The notes under the pieces are model-generated. The model was not told the origin of the DNA and made no database searches. It saw only the letters and a program-made list of their open reading frames with translations. From JBILCM01 sp044353165 (GTDB lineage: Bacteria; Bacillota; Bacilli; Paenibacillales; YIM-B00363), in contig JBILCM010000012.1 of assembly GCA_044353165.1 (NCBI GenBank), positions 1 through 46,628 on the forward strand: 46,628 bases of DNA. Direction: 5' to 3'. How positions within the stretch are numbered: position 1 is the stretch's first letter; every line of letters starts with the position of its first letter. This document shows positions 23,189-32,648 of the stretch, piece after piece. Both the position numbers and the translations under genes were made by a program.

Positions 23189-24248
23189 TCCAATAACAAG
23201 TCAGCTCTTCCCTATTGTGGAAGAGCTGTTTTGCTTTTATTAAGCGCAACGAGGAAGAAAAAATATTTTTCACGGTTTTAAGTGTGCCAAAAGGTTTTCC
23301 GTGAATCAGTTTAATTGTTGTAATAACTGTTCCACCACGATGGATTGCCGGAAGAATATGTATGAGTAAGTTCGCCATTTGCATAGGATTCCAACTCATG
23401 TCACAGACAAGCAGATCAAATTCTGCGTTGTTTAATTTTAGTTCTGCCGCATTTTTGCGTATATGGCGAAAACCTTGGCGTTGCATGAGCGAACGATCCA
23501 TCTCTGCAGGGTCTACCGCTACAACTTGAACTCCCCTTTCTAACAGTAAAGATGACCATCCGCCTGGTGCGGCACCGATATCAAGCGCATTCTGGAAACG
23601 ACTGAGATTGAGACAAAAAACATCTTCGGCTTCCATTAATTTATATTTTGCACGAGAAATATCTGTTGCTAGTTTGCGGTAATGAATAGCTCCACCAGAC
23701 CAAGATGATAAGTTTTCCGATGGTTTTGAAATTCCCCAGTAGATTTTCAATTGAGACACATAGGCAGATATAACAACATCCATATCTTTAACAACGGGAG
23801 TTGTATGAGGATAAATATTAATCCATTCATCGACTCTGTTTTTTAGTTTTGCTGGTGTAAGGAACTCCCCTTGCATTGCTTCCTGCACTCGTATTTGCAC
23901 AGCCACACGTGTGTCTTTAGTAAGATAGGATTGAAAATCATCTTTCAATAAATTATGAAACATCTCACTGAGTTTTTCTAAATCTCCTGTTGTTGTAACG
24001 GCATAGTCTGCCGGTTGTAAATGTCGTAAAAAAATCGGTTCATTATGCATAATTCGTTTCAAAGCAGTTTCTTTAGGAAGTGGTATATCGATTCGAAAAA
24101 CGTCCCCTGGAGATAAAAATTCAATTCGAACGGATTCAAACAAGCGGCGCAATTCTTCTGCAGCGAATTTACCATACCCACGATTTGCCGTACAGATCCA
24201 CACACTTGATGTTGTTGATTTTAATATGTTTGTTTCACGCGAATCCAT
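23172..24248 (-). CDS. RlmM-like SAM-dependent rRNA methyltransferase (THUMP + FtsJ)
   Basis: 358 aa from the ATG at 24248, eight bases after AAGGAG; an upstream in-frame ATG at 24266 lacks an SD. The N-terminal half (about 10-170) has a THUMP-like layout. The C-terminal FtsJ/RrmJ fold shows WSGGAIHYRKLA, SAM loop ALDIGAAPGGWSSLLL near 230, VVAVDPAEM, catalytic Asp in LLVCDMSWNP, and Lys in TTIKLIHG, consistent with the K-D-K-E ribose 2'-O methyltransferase tetrad. The plan is that of RlmM/YgdE (23S rRNA Cm2498 in E. coli), with the same target probable but unproven. Its 3' end overlaps folE by 17 bases and contains folE's terminator. Confidence 0.83.
   Translation of the reverse strand: MDSRETNILKSTTSSVWICTANRGYGKFAAEELRRLFESVRIEFLSPGDVFRIDIPLPKETALKRIMHNEPIFLRHLQPADYAVTTTGDLEKLSEMFHNLLKDDFQSYLTKDTRVAVQIRVQEAMQGEFLTPAKLKNRVDEWINIYPHTTPVVKDMDVVISAYVSQLKIYWGISKPSENLSSWSGGAIHYRKLATDISRAKYKLMEAEDVFCLNLSRFQNALDIGAAPGGWSSLLLERGVQVVAVDPAEMDRSLMQRQGFRHIRKNAAELKLNNAEFDLLVCDMSWNPMQMANLLIHILPAIHRGGTVITTIKLIHGKPFGTLKTVKNIFSSSLRLIKAKQLFHNREELTCYWIKAGE
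23213..23248 (+). terminator. Rho-independent terminator of carH-folE
   Basis: A perfect 9-bp stem AGCTCTTCC / GGAAGAGCT (23213-23221, 23229-23237) with a 7-base loop, followed by GTTTTGCTTTT. It lies within the coding end of the convergent methyltransferase gene. Confidence 0.8.
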
Positions 24249-24991
24249 GGTCGATCTCCTTCCCATTGTAGTTCAACAGGTATGCCATATGCTTCTTCAA
24301 TGTTTGATTTCGTTAGCACATGATGTTTCGGTCCGGTCGCTATGAAACTCCCTTCCTTCAGCAGCGCAACTTGTGATATTACAGGAAGTATCTCCTCCAT
24401 ATGATGCGTTACGTAAATCAGGGTTGTTTCTTTGGCAATACCTTCTATCACCTGTAGAAATTTTTCGCGTTGAAACAAATCAAGTCCTGAACAGGGTTCA
24501 TCAAGCACGACCAGATCGGGTTTTCCCATTAAGGCTCTTGCAAGTAACGCTTTCTTTCGTTCGCCTTGAGATAATGTGCCAATCGGATGGTCTTGTAAGT
24601 GTGACAATCCAAATTGGTCTAGTCGATCCAATGCATCAGCTTTCACCGCAGGTTGAATCTCTTCGTAAAATCGGAGGTTGGCATACGCTCCCGTAGCCAC
24701 AACTTCCCACAATGGATCTCCAGGCGTCAATTTTTCAAACAAGGATTGGCTAATGTATCCAATCCGTTTCCTAACGTCCCTTAAGTCAACTTGGCCGAAG
24801 AGATGTCCAAAAACCACAACAGATCCTCTGGATGGGAATGTATAACCATTAATCATTTCGAGCAGTGTTGTTTTACCCGATCCGTTGCGCCCTAATAAAG
24901 CCCAATGTTCTCCTTTTTGGACATTCCAGCTTAAATCTTTAATAATAAGGTTTTCTTCCCGAATATATGATATTTTTTGCAAACGGATCAT
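24221..24991 (-). CDS. ABC transporter ATP-binding protein (YlmA-like)
   Basis: 256 aa. It contains Walker A LGRNGSGKTTLL at about 34-45, Q-loop YISQSLFEK, signature TLSQGERKKALLARAL, Walker B LVVLDEPCSG, D-loop and the H-loop THHMEEI. No transmembrane partner or binding protein is encoded nearby. The length and pattern resemble B. subtilis YlmA and ModF-like single ATPases. The ATG has SD AAGGAG. It overlaps the methyltransferase gene by 28 bases and follows mrfB by 19 bases. Substrate unknown. Confidence 0.85.
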   Translation of the reverse strand: MIRLQKISYIREENLIIKDLSWNVQKGEHWALLGRNGSGKTTLLEMINGYTFPSRGSVVVFGHLFGQVDLRDVRKRIGYISQSLFEKLTPGDPLWEVVATGAYANLRFYEEIQPAVKADALDRLDQFGLSHLQDHPIGTLSQGERKKALLARALMGKPDLVVLDEPCSGLDLFQREKFLQVIEGIAKETTLIYVTHHMEEILPVISQVALLKEGSFIATGPKHHVLTKSNIEEAYGIPVELQWEGDRPWIRVKQTY

Positions 24992-25010
24992 GCGATATTC
25001 TCTCCTTAGT

Positions 25011-26285
25011 TTAATCTTTTTGGATTTTTTTTGTTAGTCTCGCTTTGCGGCGATACAATTCATGGATCATGATACGTTGACGATTGTTTTGTCCGCGACG
25101 GTAATGAGACATGAATGATTCTGCGTGTTTCAAGGCTTCATTCGACCACTGTAACGCAAGATGTGGATTTTTCAATCGGTGTTCATAAATGATCGCGAGC
25201 TCAACACATATTTCGGCAAGGGGAAAATGAATATTCTGAGTGTGACTCGTGATGGATTCCCATATCCTAATTGCTTCTATCAACTCACCACGGCGTTTAA
25301 AGTACAGAGCGGTCTGATGCAAAACATTGATTGATTGTCTTGTTACTTTCGACTTCAGCGCTTTGAATACGATAGTGGAATTATCATATAGTCCTAGACG
25401 CTCATACCACAATCCAAGACGGAGCAGCTCATCGGGCGGCAGTTGATGAGTATTTACTTGTCCGTTCAACAATTTCCCGAGATATGTTGCAAGTGTTAAT
25501 AATGTGACAATATCCATCTCGTTATGACAGAAAACACCTTCTAAAACAGTAGCATCCCTTTCGGTTAAATATCGAAAATATAATGCAGGTGCCATCGAAC
25601 CAGGGACATCATGATTTCGAATAACGCCAAGTTTTATTTCTTCCAGTGTTCCTAAACGACATGATGGCAATGTTGTTTGCCATAGGCTTCTAGATGGAAA
25701 TAATAAGTCGAGATGTATTCGTTCGCTAGGGGGTGAAATTCGATTCAATACGTACCGGTTTTTAATAATAGGCCAATCGAATGACTTCCCGTTGAAGGTG
25801 GCAAGGTGTGTAAAGTTGTCAATCATAGACTTAAGCATGCCAAGCATAGCAAATTCTTCGCCAGGGTGTCGAATCATATATTGGCGAACTCTAAATTGAT
25901 GCCCTTGAATCCAACCGATTCCAATCAAGAAAGGAACATTACCGGTTCCCTGTCCAAGCCCAGTTGTTTCTGTATCGAGAAATAAAATGTTCTCAGGTTT
26001 GAGAACGTCTGATGTAGCGGCTAAACGTGACAAATGACAACCTACATCGAGAAAATCAATGATTTTGTATAATCCATGTTGATGTTCCGTTTGGTACGAT
26101 ACATCCCGAACTAGGCAACTACCATGAGCACATTGTTGATACTCAAAGCCAAGCTGCCTCCAACGATTTATTTCTATGAGATTTCTATCGACTGTTGGAG
26201 AATGATTTTCTTGAATTGTTTCTTGATTCGAACGGTCTCTCGTTGTCACGAATCTACCAAGTCGTTCCTTCAATCCACCACTCAT
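25011..26285 (-). CDS. mrfB: MrfB-like DEDD exonuclease (YprB)
   Basis: 424 aa from the ATG at 26285, which overlaps the mrfA stop as ATGA; the resulting start MSGGLKERL looks like known YprB starts. An RNase H-like 3'-5' exonuclease domain occupies about 100-270: FLDTETTGLG (two acidic catalytic residues), TFNGKSFDWPII, and HNEMDIVTLL. The C-terminal 150 residues are helical with a TPR-like character (TALYFKRRGELIEAIRIWES). MrfA and MrfB are established in B. subtilis as a nucleotide-excision pathway for mitomycin C damage that is independent of UvrABC. The tandem arrangement here is the same. Confidence 0.88.
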   Translation of the reverse strand: MSGGLKERLGRFVTTRDRSNQETIQENHSPTVDRNLIEINRWRQLGFEYQQCAHGSCLVRDVSYQTEHQHGLYKIIDFLDVGCHLSRLAATSDVLKPENILFLDTETTGLGQGTGNVPFLIGIGWIQGHQFRVRQYMIRHPGEEFAMLGMLKSMIDNFTHLATFNGKSFDWPIIKNRYVLNRISPPSERIHLDLLFPSRSLWQTTLPSCRLGTLEEIKLGVIRNHDVPGSMAPALYFRYLTERDATVLEGVFCHNEMDIVTLLTLATYLGKLLNGQVNTHQLPPDELLRLGLWYERLGLYDNSTIVFKALKSKVTRQSINVLHQTALYFKRRGELIEAIRIWESITSHTQNIHFPLAEICVELAIIYEHRLKNPHLALQWSNEALKHAESFMSHYRRGQNNRQRIMIHELYRRKARLTKKIQKD

Positions 26286-28570
26286 ATTTCTGGCACCCAT
26301 TCATTTACCATCTGCAAGGCAAGCATCTTCCCAGTTAAACCGACCTCTTCAATTGGTCCAACACAAGCAGGGCAACCGCTTAAACAGGTACACCCCGAGA
26401 TCACCTTGTGTGCTTCCTGCAAGAGTGAAGTATGAATCTCAAATAATCGTTCACACAGGCCAATTCCACCTGGATACCGATCATAAAAATAGATCGTTGG
26501 TAACTTGGTCTGAAGTGATTTCACTTGAGTAACAACTCGGATATCAGATGGATCGCACATAAGAAACAAAGGCGCGATATGGACGAGAACATTAGAAAGA
26601 CCCAATAATGCATATTGTAAGTCATTCGCTGTCTTCATACCGCCCAGTTCGTTATTGAGTGTAATCCAATAAGCGCTTGTATGCAATTGTTGCTCAGGCA
26701 GATGAATCGGTCCTGACCCGATATTTTCATGGGTGCGGAGTTTAATTTTTTTAAATATTGTCGCTCTAGCATGCACTGTAACTTCACCTAGGTTGGTGAT
26801 ATGCTCATTGCATTGATGTTCGCGGTCTACATGAAGTATTCTTAGGTCCACCGCCAAATTTGCATCTGTAAAATAATCGACTTCCACTTTTTTTACGTAA
26901 GCTTTCTTTTCTTCGTAGTCAAACTTCTCGACCTGGTATTGCACACCTTCATGAATATAGATTGCATCCTCATGAACAAGAGTTGACGCACTAAAGCGAT
27001 CCACTTCCCCAATAACACGAATCCCCTGGGACTTGTCAATAATGATAACGTTCTCTTGAGCGGCCGCGCGCAAGGATACATTGTTAGCCGGGAAATACTG
27101 CTCCATCCAATAAAAGCGGCGTTCATTCCGATGCAACACGCGTTCCTCAACTAGAAACTCAAGCAATTCTAGAACATTCTCATCCCCGAAACGTTCATTA
27201 TCATCAAATGGCAATTCATAAGACGCGCATTTCAGATGATCCAATAAAACCAATAAATTATTAGGATGAATACGCGCTTGCTCCGGCGTTTGACTGAAGA
27301 AAAAATCGGGATTTTGGATGACATACTGATCTAATGGGTTGCTACTTGCCACAAGAAACGTAATCGCTGTCTCATGTCTTCTGCCCGCTCGTCCAGATTG
27401 TTGCCAAGTGCTAGCGATGCTTCCAGGGAAACCATTCAGAACACAAGCTTGCAATTGTCCAATATCGATGCCAAGTTCGAGCGCGTTTGTAGATACGACA
27501 CCGCGAATAATCCCCTCTCGCAAGCCATTTTCGATTTCACGGCGTTGTTTAGGTAAGTAACCCCCGCGATATCCACGAATGGATTTATGAGTACCAAGTT
27601 CACTCTTTATCAAATCTTGCAAGTATGTTAATAAAATTTCAACTCTCACACGACTTCTGGCAAACACAATGGTCTGAAAACCTTGTTTAAGTAACAATCC
27701 TGCAAGTTTTTGGGTCTCAAGTACGCTGGATTTTCGAATTCCTAGTTGTTGATTAACAACTGGTGGATTGTACAACACAAAGTGACGTTCACCCGAAGGT
27801 GCTCCATTGTTGTCAATGAGCTCCACTTGTTCGCCAATTAGTTTTTCTGCATGTTCTTTTGGATTTGCGATTGTCGCAGATGCGCAAATAAATTGAGGTT
27901 GCGATCCGTAAAAGTTACAAATTCGTTTTAGTCGCCGAATCACGTTCGCTACATGGCTACCAAAGATGCCGCGGTACGAATGAATTTCATCGATCACAAT
28001 AAATTTTAAATTTTCGAATAATTTTACCCATTTCGTGTGGTGCGGGAGAATAGCTGCGTGAAGCATGTCAGGGTTGGTGACAACGATATGTCCTGCATTG
28101 CGAATGACTTGACGAACTGTAGGTGGTGTATCTCCATCGTACGTATGTGTTTTTAGATCAACACCCATCTTGCTGGTGATGTCTTGCAACTCTGCCACTT
28201 GGTCTTGTGCTAATGCTTTCGTTGGGAATAAGTATAATGCTCTTGAACCGGGATCGTTCAAAAGTTTCTGAATAACGGGCAAATTGTATGTCATTGTCTT
28301 TCCGGATGCTGTTGGTGTGACGGTGACAATGTGATGCCCCTGAACGGATGCATCGAAAGCCGACGATTGATGTGTATAGAGACGCTTAATACCCTTAGCC
28401 TCGAGAACAAGGCGAATTTCATTACGTAGCGTATGAGGAAAGTCAACATATTGCGCCGATCTACTAGGTATGACACGCCATTCTGTGACGTTTGTCATCA
28501 GTTCAGGGGTAGATTGAATCCTTTGTATAAGCGCTTCAATTGTAGACACTTTGCCTGTTAGACGATTCAT
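26282..28570 (-). CDS. mrfA: MrfA-like DNA repair helicase (YprA, DUF1998 C-terminus)
   Basis: 762 aa superfamily 2 helicase. It shows motif I TPTASGKTMTYN near residue 85, DEIH (VIDEIHSYRG) near 195, ASATIANP, motif V-like NALELGIDIGQ, and motif VI QQSGRAGRR. The C-terminal DUF1998-type region ends in a four-cysteine metal cluster C-x-C-x3-C-x2-C (CTCLSGCPAC), as required for MrfA function. It works with MrfB on interstrand or mono-adduct damage from mitomycin C. A good sigma-A promoter lies 42 bases upstream. It heads a four-gene minus-strand run through to the methyltransferase. Confidence 0.92.
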   Translation of the reverse strand: MNRLTGKVSTIEALIQRIQSTPELMTNVTEWRVIPSRSAQYVDFPHTLRNEIRLVLEAKGIKRLYTHQSSAFDASVQGHHIVTVTPTASGKTMTYNLPVIQKLLNDPGSRALYLFPTKALAQDQVAELQDITSKMGVDLKTHTYDGDTPPTVRQVIRNAGHIVVTNPDMLHAAILPHHTKWVKLFENLKFIVIDEIHSYRGIFGSHVANVIRRLKRICNFYGSQPQFICASATIANPKEHAEKLIGEQVELIDNNGAPSGERHFVLYNPPVVNQQLGIRKSSVLETQKLAGLLLKQGFQTIVFARSRVRVEILLTYLQDLIKSELGTHKSIRGYRGGYLPKQRREIENGLREGIIRGVVSTNALELGIDIGQLQACVLNGFPGSIASTWQQSGRAGRRHETAITFLVASSNPLDQYVIQNPDFFFSQTPEQARIHPNNLLVLLDHLKCASYELPFDDNERFGDENVLELLEFLVEERVLHRNERRFYWMEQYFPANNVSLRAAAQENVIIIDKSQGIRVIGEVDRFSASTLVHEDAIYIHEGVQYQVEKFDYEEKKAYVKKVEVDYFTDANLAVDLRILHVDREHQCNEHITNLGEVTVHARATIFKKIKLRTHENIGSGPIHLPEQQLHTSAYWITLNNELGGMKTANDLQYALLGLSNVLVHIAPLFLMCDPSDIRVVTQVKSLQTKLPTIYFYDRYPGGIGLCERLFEIHTSLLQEAHKVISGCTCLSGCPACVGPIEEVGLTGKMLALQMVNEWVPEI

Positions 28571-28611
28571 GAATTGCGAATGCCTTCCTTCGTAAAAAAG
28601 CGATATATCCT

Positions 28612-28640
28612 ATTATATAGAATATACGTTCGTGCAGCAA
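28612..28640 (-). promoter_or_regulatory. Sigma-A promoter for mrfA
   Basis: TTGCTG (28635-28640), a 17-bp spacer and TATAAT (28612-28617) on the minus strand. The spacer contains CGAAC-N4-ATTCT, which keeps one perfect half of a LexA box but has two mismatches in the other. Confidence 0.6.
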
Positions 28641-28679
28641 CTAAATTACGAGCATATTATCTTTTAAAAAGTTGCGAAT

Positions 28680-30167
28680 CTATTCTCGTATATCATTATC
28701 ATGACGAAACATTTCAAACATGATTTTTGCCCCTTGCATGACGATAGGAATGCCACCGCCCGGATGGACACTCGCCCCTACTGCATATAATCCGTGAATG
28801 TGTCGGAATGGTTTAACTTGTGGACGGAAAACACCGGATTGAAGAAGTGTTGGTGCAAGCCCGAAACTTCCGCCTTGAAACAGTCCGTCTGCCTGGGCAT
28901 CTGCGGGGGTTCGAATTTTTAACCAACGGATACGGGAGCGAAGCCGTGGAAATCCTCTATCTTCAAGGATAGATAAAATACGATCAGCGAAAAGCGAACC
29001 TTCCTCCGTCCAATTTATTTTATTGCCTGATGGAACGGGTATTAATGCATAAAACACACTATTTTCCGAGTTTTGAGTTAAAGTTGAATCATGCAAAGAT
29101 GGGTTGAATGTATAAATCGATGGATCTTGCGGTAACTTGCGTGTCCGGAACACTTCATCCATGTGCTGATTTAAATTTTGTCCCATCCAAAATTCATGCA
29201 TCTGACGGTTGTCGTATGTACCATTCAATCCAGCATAAAGAAGAACACATCCAGAAGAAGCTTGGAAAAAGGAGCGGCGATCTGAAATCACGTTTTTATT
29301 CATGTCTGATGCGAGTAAAGATGACAAGTGAGGAAATTCCCCGTTAAAAACGACGGTATCGAATGGTTGAACTTCTTTTGAAAGCTGAACCCCGCTTATT
29401 TTTTGATTTGAAACGATAATTCCGCCGACATCTGCATTCAAGCATATGTTTACATTGGAACGCCGCTGAAGTTCAGAGGCAAACAGCTCCACCAACCCGC
29501 CGTATCCGCCTTCAAGATACCATACACCGTGCTCATGTTCGGAAAAACCTACTAAGGAATAAATCGATGGTGTCGAGTAAGGATTTCCCCCTATATAAAG
29601 ACTTTGAAGTGCGAAAGCATCCATTAGACGAGGGTCTCGAAAATATCTCTTCACGTCGGCATGAACAGATCGGAATGCGCCTAACTTTAAGAGAGCCAAC
29701 ACGTTCCTTGCCGTCCAAAAATCACGAGAACGCAGAAAGGGACGGTCAAGGAAAGATGGCTTTCCAATTGAAAATCGTTCTCGCATATCCTTGAGATAAC
29801 GGCGAAATGCTAATCCTTCACCCGTTGCGAAACGTTCAATTTCGTCTTCCATTTCTTGGGGATTGGCCATTTTGGTTAGTTTGGAACCGTCAGGAAAATG
29901 CAATGTGTAAAGTGGATCACAGCGATGAAAATGTAAAGATTCAGGATTCATTCCGCCGCGTTGGATGATCTCTTGGATCATGCTTGGGAGTAGGACAATT
30001 GTTGGCCCCTCGTCGATCCGATCACCATTTTCTGTAACGAATTTTAAGCGACCGCCAAGACGATCGCTTTTTTCAAACAACGTTACATGATGTCCATCAT
30101 TAGATAACAACAACGCTGCTGTTAGTCCCCCAATACCGCCACCAATAATTGCAATATTTTTTTTCAT
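28680..30167 (-). CDS. CrtN-family carotenoid desaturase/oxygenase (FAD-dependent), copy 1
   Basis: 495 aa. The N-terminal FAD-binding GGGIGGLTAALLLSNDGHHVTLFEKSDRLGGRL and the C-terminal AVGASVHPGGGIPIVMQGA are the bacterial phytoene desaturase signature. The start ATG overlaps the stop of copy 2 (ATGA), so the two are translationally coupled. In C30 pathways CrtN-family paralogues act as diapophytoene desaturase, ketolase-type oxygenase (CrtNb/CrtP) or aldehyde dehydrogenase-like (CrtNc); which one this is cannot be decided by eye. Last gene of the leftward crt operon. Confidence 0.85.
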   Translation of the reverse strand: MKKNIAIIGGGIGGLTAALLLSNDGHHVTLFEKSDRLGGRLKFVTENGDRIDEGPTIVLLPSMIQEIIQRGGMNPESLHFHRCDPLYTLHFPDGSKLTKMANPQEMEDEIERFATGEGLAFRRYLKDMRERFSIGKPSFLDRPFLRSRDFWTARNVLALLKLGAFRSVHADVKRYFRDPRLMDAFALQSLYIGGNPYSTPSIYSLVGFSEHEHGVWYLEGGYGGLVELFASELQRRSNVNICLNADVGGIIVSNQKISGVQLSKEVQPFDTVVFNGEFPHLSSLLASDMNKNVISDRRSFFQASSGCVLLYAGLNGTYDNRQMHEFWMGQNLNQHMDEVFRTRKLPQDPSIYTFNPSLHDSTLTQNSENSVFYALIPVPSGNKINWTEEGSLFADRILSILEDRGFPRLRSRIRWLKIRTPADAQADGLFQGGSFGLAPTLLQSGVFRPQVKPFRHIHGLYAVGASVHPGGGIPIVMQGAKIMFEMFRHDNDIRE

Positions 30168-31639
30168 TTCTGTTGGATACCCCTTGAAGTGATGCGCGCC
30201 GATTCGAGAATCGTTGGTAACCCGCTACCCGGATGTGTGCCGCCGCCAACAAGCCAACATCCTTTTACTTCTTCAAATTGATTATGTGGCCGAAAATACA
30301 TCATTTGTTGCAAGCGATGTCCCATGCTAAACGTTGCACCTTCATAAACATTCATCCTTTGTTCCCAATCATTAGGGGTAATGCAATGCTCTTCAATGAT
30401 TCGGTCAGCAACATTGATAAAACCTGCCTTCTCAATTTGTTGAAGCAACAATTGTTTGAATGCATCCTTCTCGAGTTCCCATTGTATTTCACTTCGGTTG
30501 TTTGGCACAGGCGCAAGGACATAAAGCGCGGAACAACCATTGGGCGCCAGAGTTGAATCTGTAACAGAAGGATTGTGAATGTAAACGGAAGGATCACCCG
30601 GCAAACACATTGAACCCGTAATTTCATTAACAAATTTTTTATAGTCATTGGAAAAAAGAATCGTGTGATGAGGCAGTTCTGAATATTTTCCACGCAAACC
30701 CAAATACATCATAAAAGTTGAACAAGAATATGCTTTTTTCTTTAATCGTTCTGGTGCATACTTGCGGAGAATACCAGGCGCGAATAATTTTGATGCTGCA
30801 AACCCAAATTCTGCGTTGATCACGACTTCATCTGCCGTTATACGATCCCCCGTGTCTAGTTCGATGCCCATTACGCGGCCGCGTTGCACTAAAATTTCTT
30901 TGACACCTGTGTTTGTGTGAACAGTACCTCCGTGTTCTTCAAGAACTCGCCTCATGGCTTCAGGTATTCGGTTTAGTCCACCTTCAGGGTGATGTACGCC
31001 ATAAGCGTGCTCCATATAAGACAATATCGTGAATGCTCCGGGACACTCCCAAGGAGACATCCCCAAATATTTAGCTTGGAAGGTAAAGGCTAAGCGCAAA
31101 CGTTCGTCTGAGAAGTATGTTGACAAACGTTGGTATAATGATTGTGTCACGTTCATTTGGGGCAATGCTTTCAAAAAACGAGGTTGCAAGTAATCAAGCA
31201 AGGAATCATGTTTATTCTGAAGAAGCGGAGCTATCGCTTCAAATTTGATTCTCTCATTATGCATAAAACGATCGTAACCGACGCCGTTTCCGGGGAATAG
31301 ACGTTCAACTTCTTCACGCATGATTTCACGGTTCGTTGTCGCATCAAGCGACAAGTCACTAAATTGAAGCCTGTACATGGGATCGAGCTCGATTAATGAT
31401 AAATAATCGTCCATCTTACGTCCCGCAGCTTCGAATGATTGCTCCAAAATATGTGGCATATTCAAAAACGTCGGTCCGCGATCAAAATGAAAATCACCCA
31501 TGCGCAGAAGTGATGTGCGACCGCCCACATAAGATTGTTTCTCAAAAACATCCACCTTATATCCTGCATAAGCCAACTGCATAGCTGCAGCCATGCCACC
31601 GGGTCCTGCCCCTATCACAACGATGCTGCGTTCTCCCAT
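30164..31639 (-). CDS. CrtN-family carotenoid desaturase (FAD-dependent), copy 2
   Basis: 491 aa from the ATG at 31639, nine bases after GAGGTG; a GTG four codons earlier is possible but sits in the SD. FAD loop VIGAGPGGMAAAMQLA, GGRTSLLRMGDFHFDRGPT, and C-terminal LVGGGTHPGSGLPTILESA define the phytoene/diapophytoene desaturase family. It is first in the leftward operon, facing the synthase gene across a 115-bp divergent promoter region, which favours this copy as the primary desaturase (inference). Confidence 0.86.
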   Translation of the reverse strand: MGERSIVVIGAGPGGMAAAMQLAYAGYKVDVFEKQSYVGGRTSLLRMGDFHFDRGPTFLNMPHILEQSFEAAGRKMDDYLSLIELDPMYRLQFSDLSLDATTNREIMREEVERLFPGNGVGYDRFMHNERIKFEAIAPLLQNKHDSLLDYLQPRFLKALPQMNVTQSLYQRLSTYFSDERLRLAFTFQAKYLGMSPWECPGAFTILSYMEHAYGVHHPEGGLNRIPEAMRRVLEEHGGTVHTNTGVKEILVQRGRVMGIELDTGDRITADEVVINAEFGFAASKLFAPGILRKYAPERLKKKAYSCSTFMMYLGLRGKYSELPHHTILFSNDYKKFVNEITGSMCLPGDPSVYIHNPSVTDSTLAPNGCSALYVLAPVPNNRSEIQWELEKDAFKQLLLQQIEKAGFINVADRIIEEHCITPNDWEQRMNVYEGATFSMGHRLQQMMYFRPHNQFEEVKGCWLVGGGTHPGSGLPTILESARITSRGIQQK

Positions 31640-31711
31640 ACCTATAGGCACCTCACAATGAAGATTTGAAAAAAATATTTTGCATTATAAGCTACCTTTT
31701 TCACTCTTTTA

Positions 31712-31729
31712 TTGTATAATCTTTGTATA
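31712..31729. promoter_or_regulatory. Putative CarH operator in the divergent crt promoter region
   Basis: TTGTATA-ATCT-TTGTATA: a direct repeat with an 11-bp period (the next four bases GACT continue the match). 16 of 18 positions match the block at 21514-21531 upstream of carH, including a shared AATCTTTGTATA. It overlaps TATAAT (31715-31720) on the plus strand and, on the minus strand, TTGCTA-N17-TACAAT, so binding would block both crt operons. Confidence 0.5.
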
Positions 31730-31766
31730 GACTTAGCAACCTTGAATCCGTTACCGAGGTGAAAAT

Positions 31767-32648
31767 ATGATCACAGAAGCATATCGACATTGCGAATCGA
31801 TTGTACGCAAACATTCATCCTCATTTTATAGGGCGTTTAGTATTTTGCCAGAGGACAAGCGCAATGCAGTTTGGGCAGTGTATGGGTTTTGCAGAACCGT
31901 TGATGATCTCGTGGACGAGCATGCACCTTCGGAGGCCAGTCGGTTGCTTGCAATGTTTGAGCAAGATTTCGAACAATTTCTACAAGGGAGTAACCACTCT
32001 GAATTCATTTGGGTGGCCCTTAAGGATACTTTCCAGCGCTATTCGATGAACCCAGCGCCTTTTCGCGACATGATTGAGGGACAAAAACAAGATTTGGTTA
32101 AAAAGCGATACCAAACGATGGATGAACTTGATCATTATTGTTACTTAGTGGCAGGCACCGTCGGTCTTATGCTTCTTCCAATCTTAACACCGGTTACATC
32201 CTTAGAAATGACAGAAAAAGCTGTTCGTCTAGGCAAGGCTATGCAAATTACCAATATTTTGCGCGATGTTGCAGAAGATTTCATGAAAGATCGTATTTAT
32301 TTACCAGATGACTTGATGCAACGATTTGGTTTTTCCCCTTCTGACATTCCATATGGTGCCAAAGCCAAGGGATGGGTAGAACTTTTTCAATATTTGCATG
32401 ATTTGGCAGAAATAAATTATCAAGCCGGTCTTTCGGCTGGTATTTGCTATCCGCGGAACAGCCGGCTTGCTTTGACTGCGGCAGGTTTAATCTATCGAGA
32501 GATTTTAGTAGAGAGTAAACGTAGGCATGGCAACGTTTTTGCTGAAAGAATTCGAGTATCCAATAAGAAGAAAATGAGCATCCTCATTTCACTACTTGCA
32601 CAGAGGGACACATGGAGAAGAATCGAAATTGGCGAAGTAGGCGTGTAG
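31767..32648 (+). CDS. crtM: Phytoene/squalene synthase family protein (CrtM/CrtB)
   Basis: 293 aa, with SD GAGGTG before the ATG. Residues 15-60 show SSSFYRAFSILPEDKRNAVWAVYGFCRTVDDLVDE with the first Asp-rich DDxxD motif. The second is DVAEDFMKDRIYLP near 170, with the usual ITNILRD before it. The enzyme condenses two prenyl diphosphates head to head. Because the cluster has CrtN-type desaturases, acyltransferase and glycosyltransferase, farnesyl substrate (C30, CrtM) is more likely than C40, but chain length cannot be read from sequence. First gene of the rightward crt operon. Confidence 0.9.
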   Translation: MITEAYRHCESIVRKHSSSFYRAFSILPEDKRNAVWAVYGFCRTVDDLVDEHAPSEASRLLAMFEQDFEQFLQGSNHSEFIWVALKDTFQRYSMNPAPFRDMIEGQKQDLVKKRYQTMDELDHYCYLVAGTVGLMLLPILTPVTSLEMTEKAVRLGKAMQITNILRDVAEDFMKDRIYLPDDLMQRFGFSPSDIPYGAKAKGWVELFQYLHDLAEINYQAGLSAGICYPRNSRLALTAAGLIYREILVESKRRHGNVFAERIRVSNKKKMSILISLLAQRDTWRRIEIGEVGV

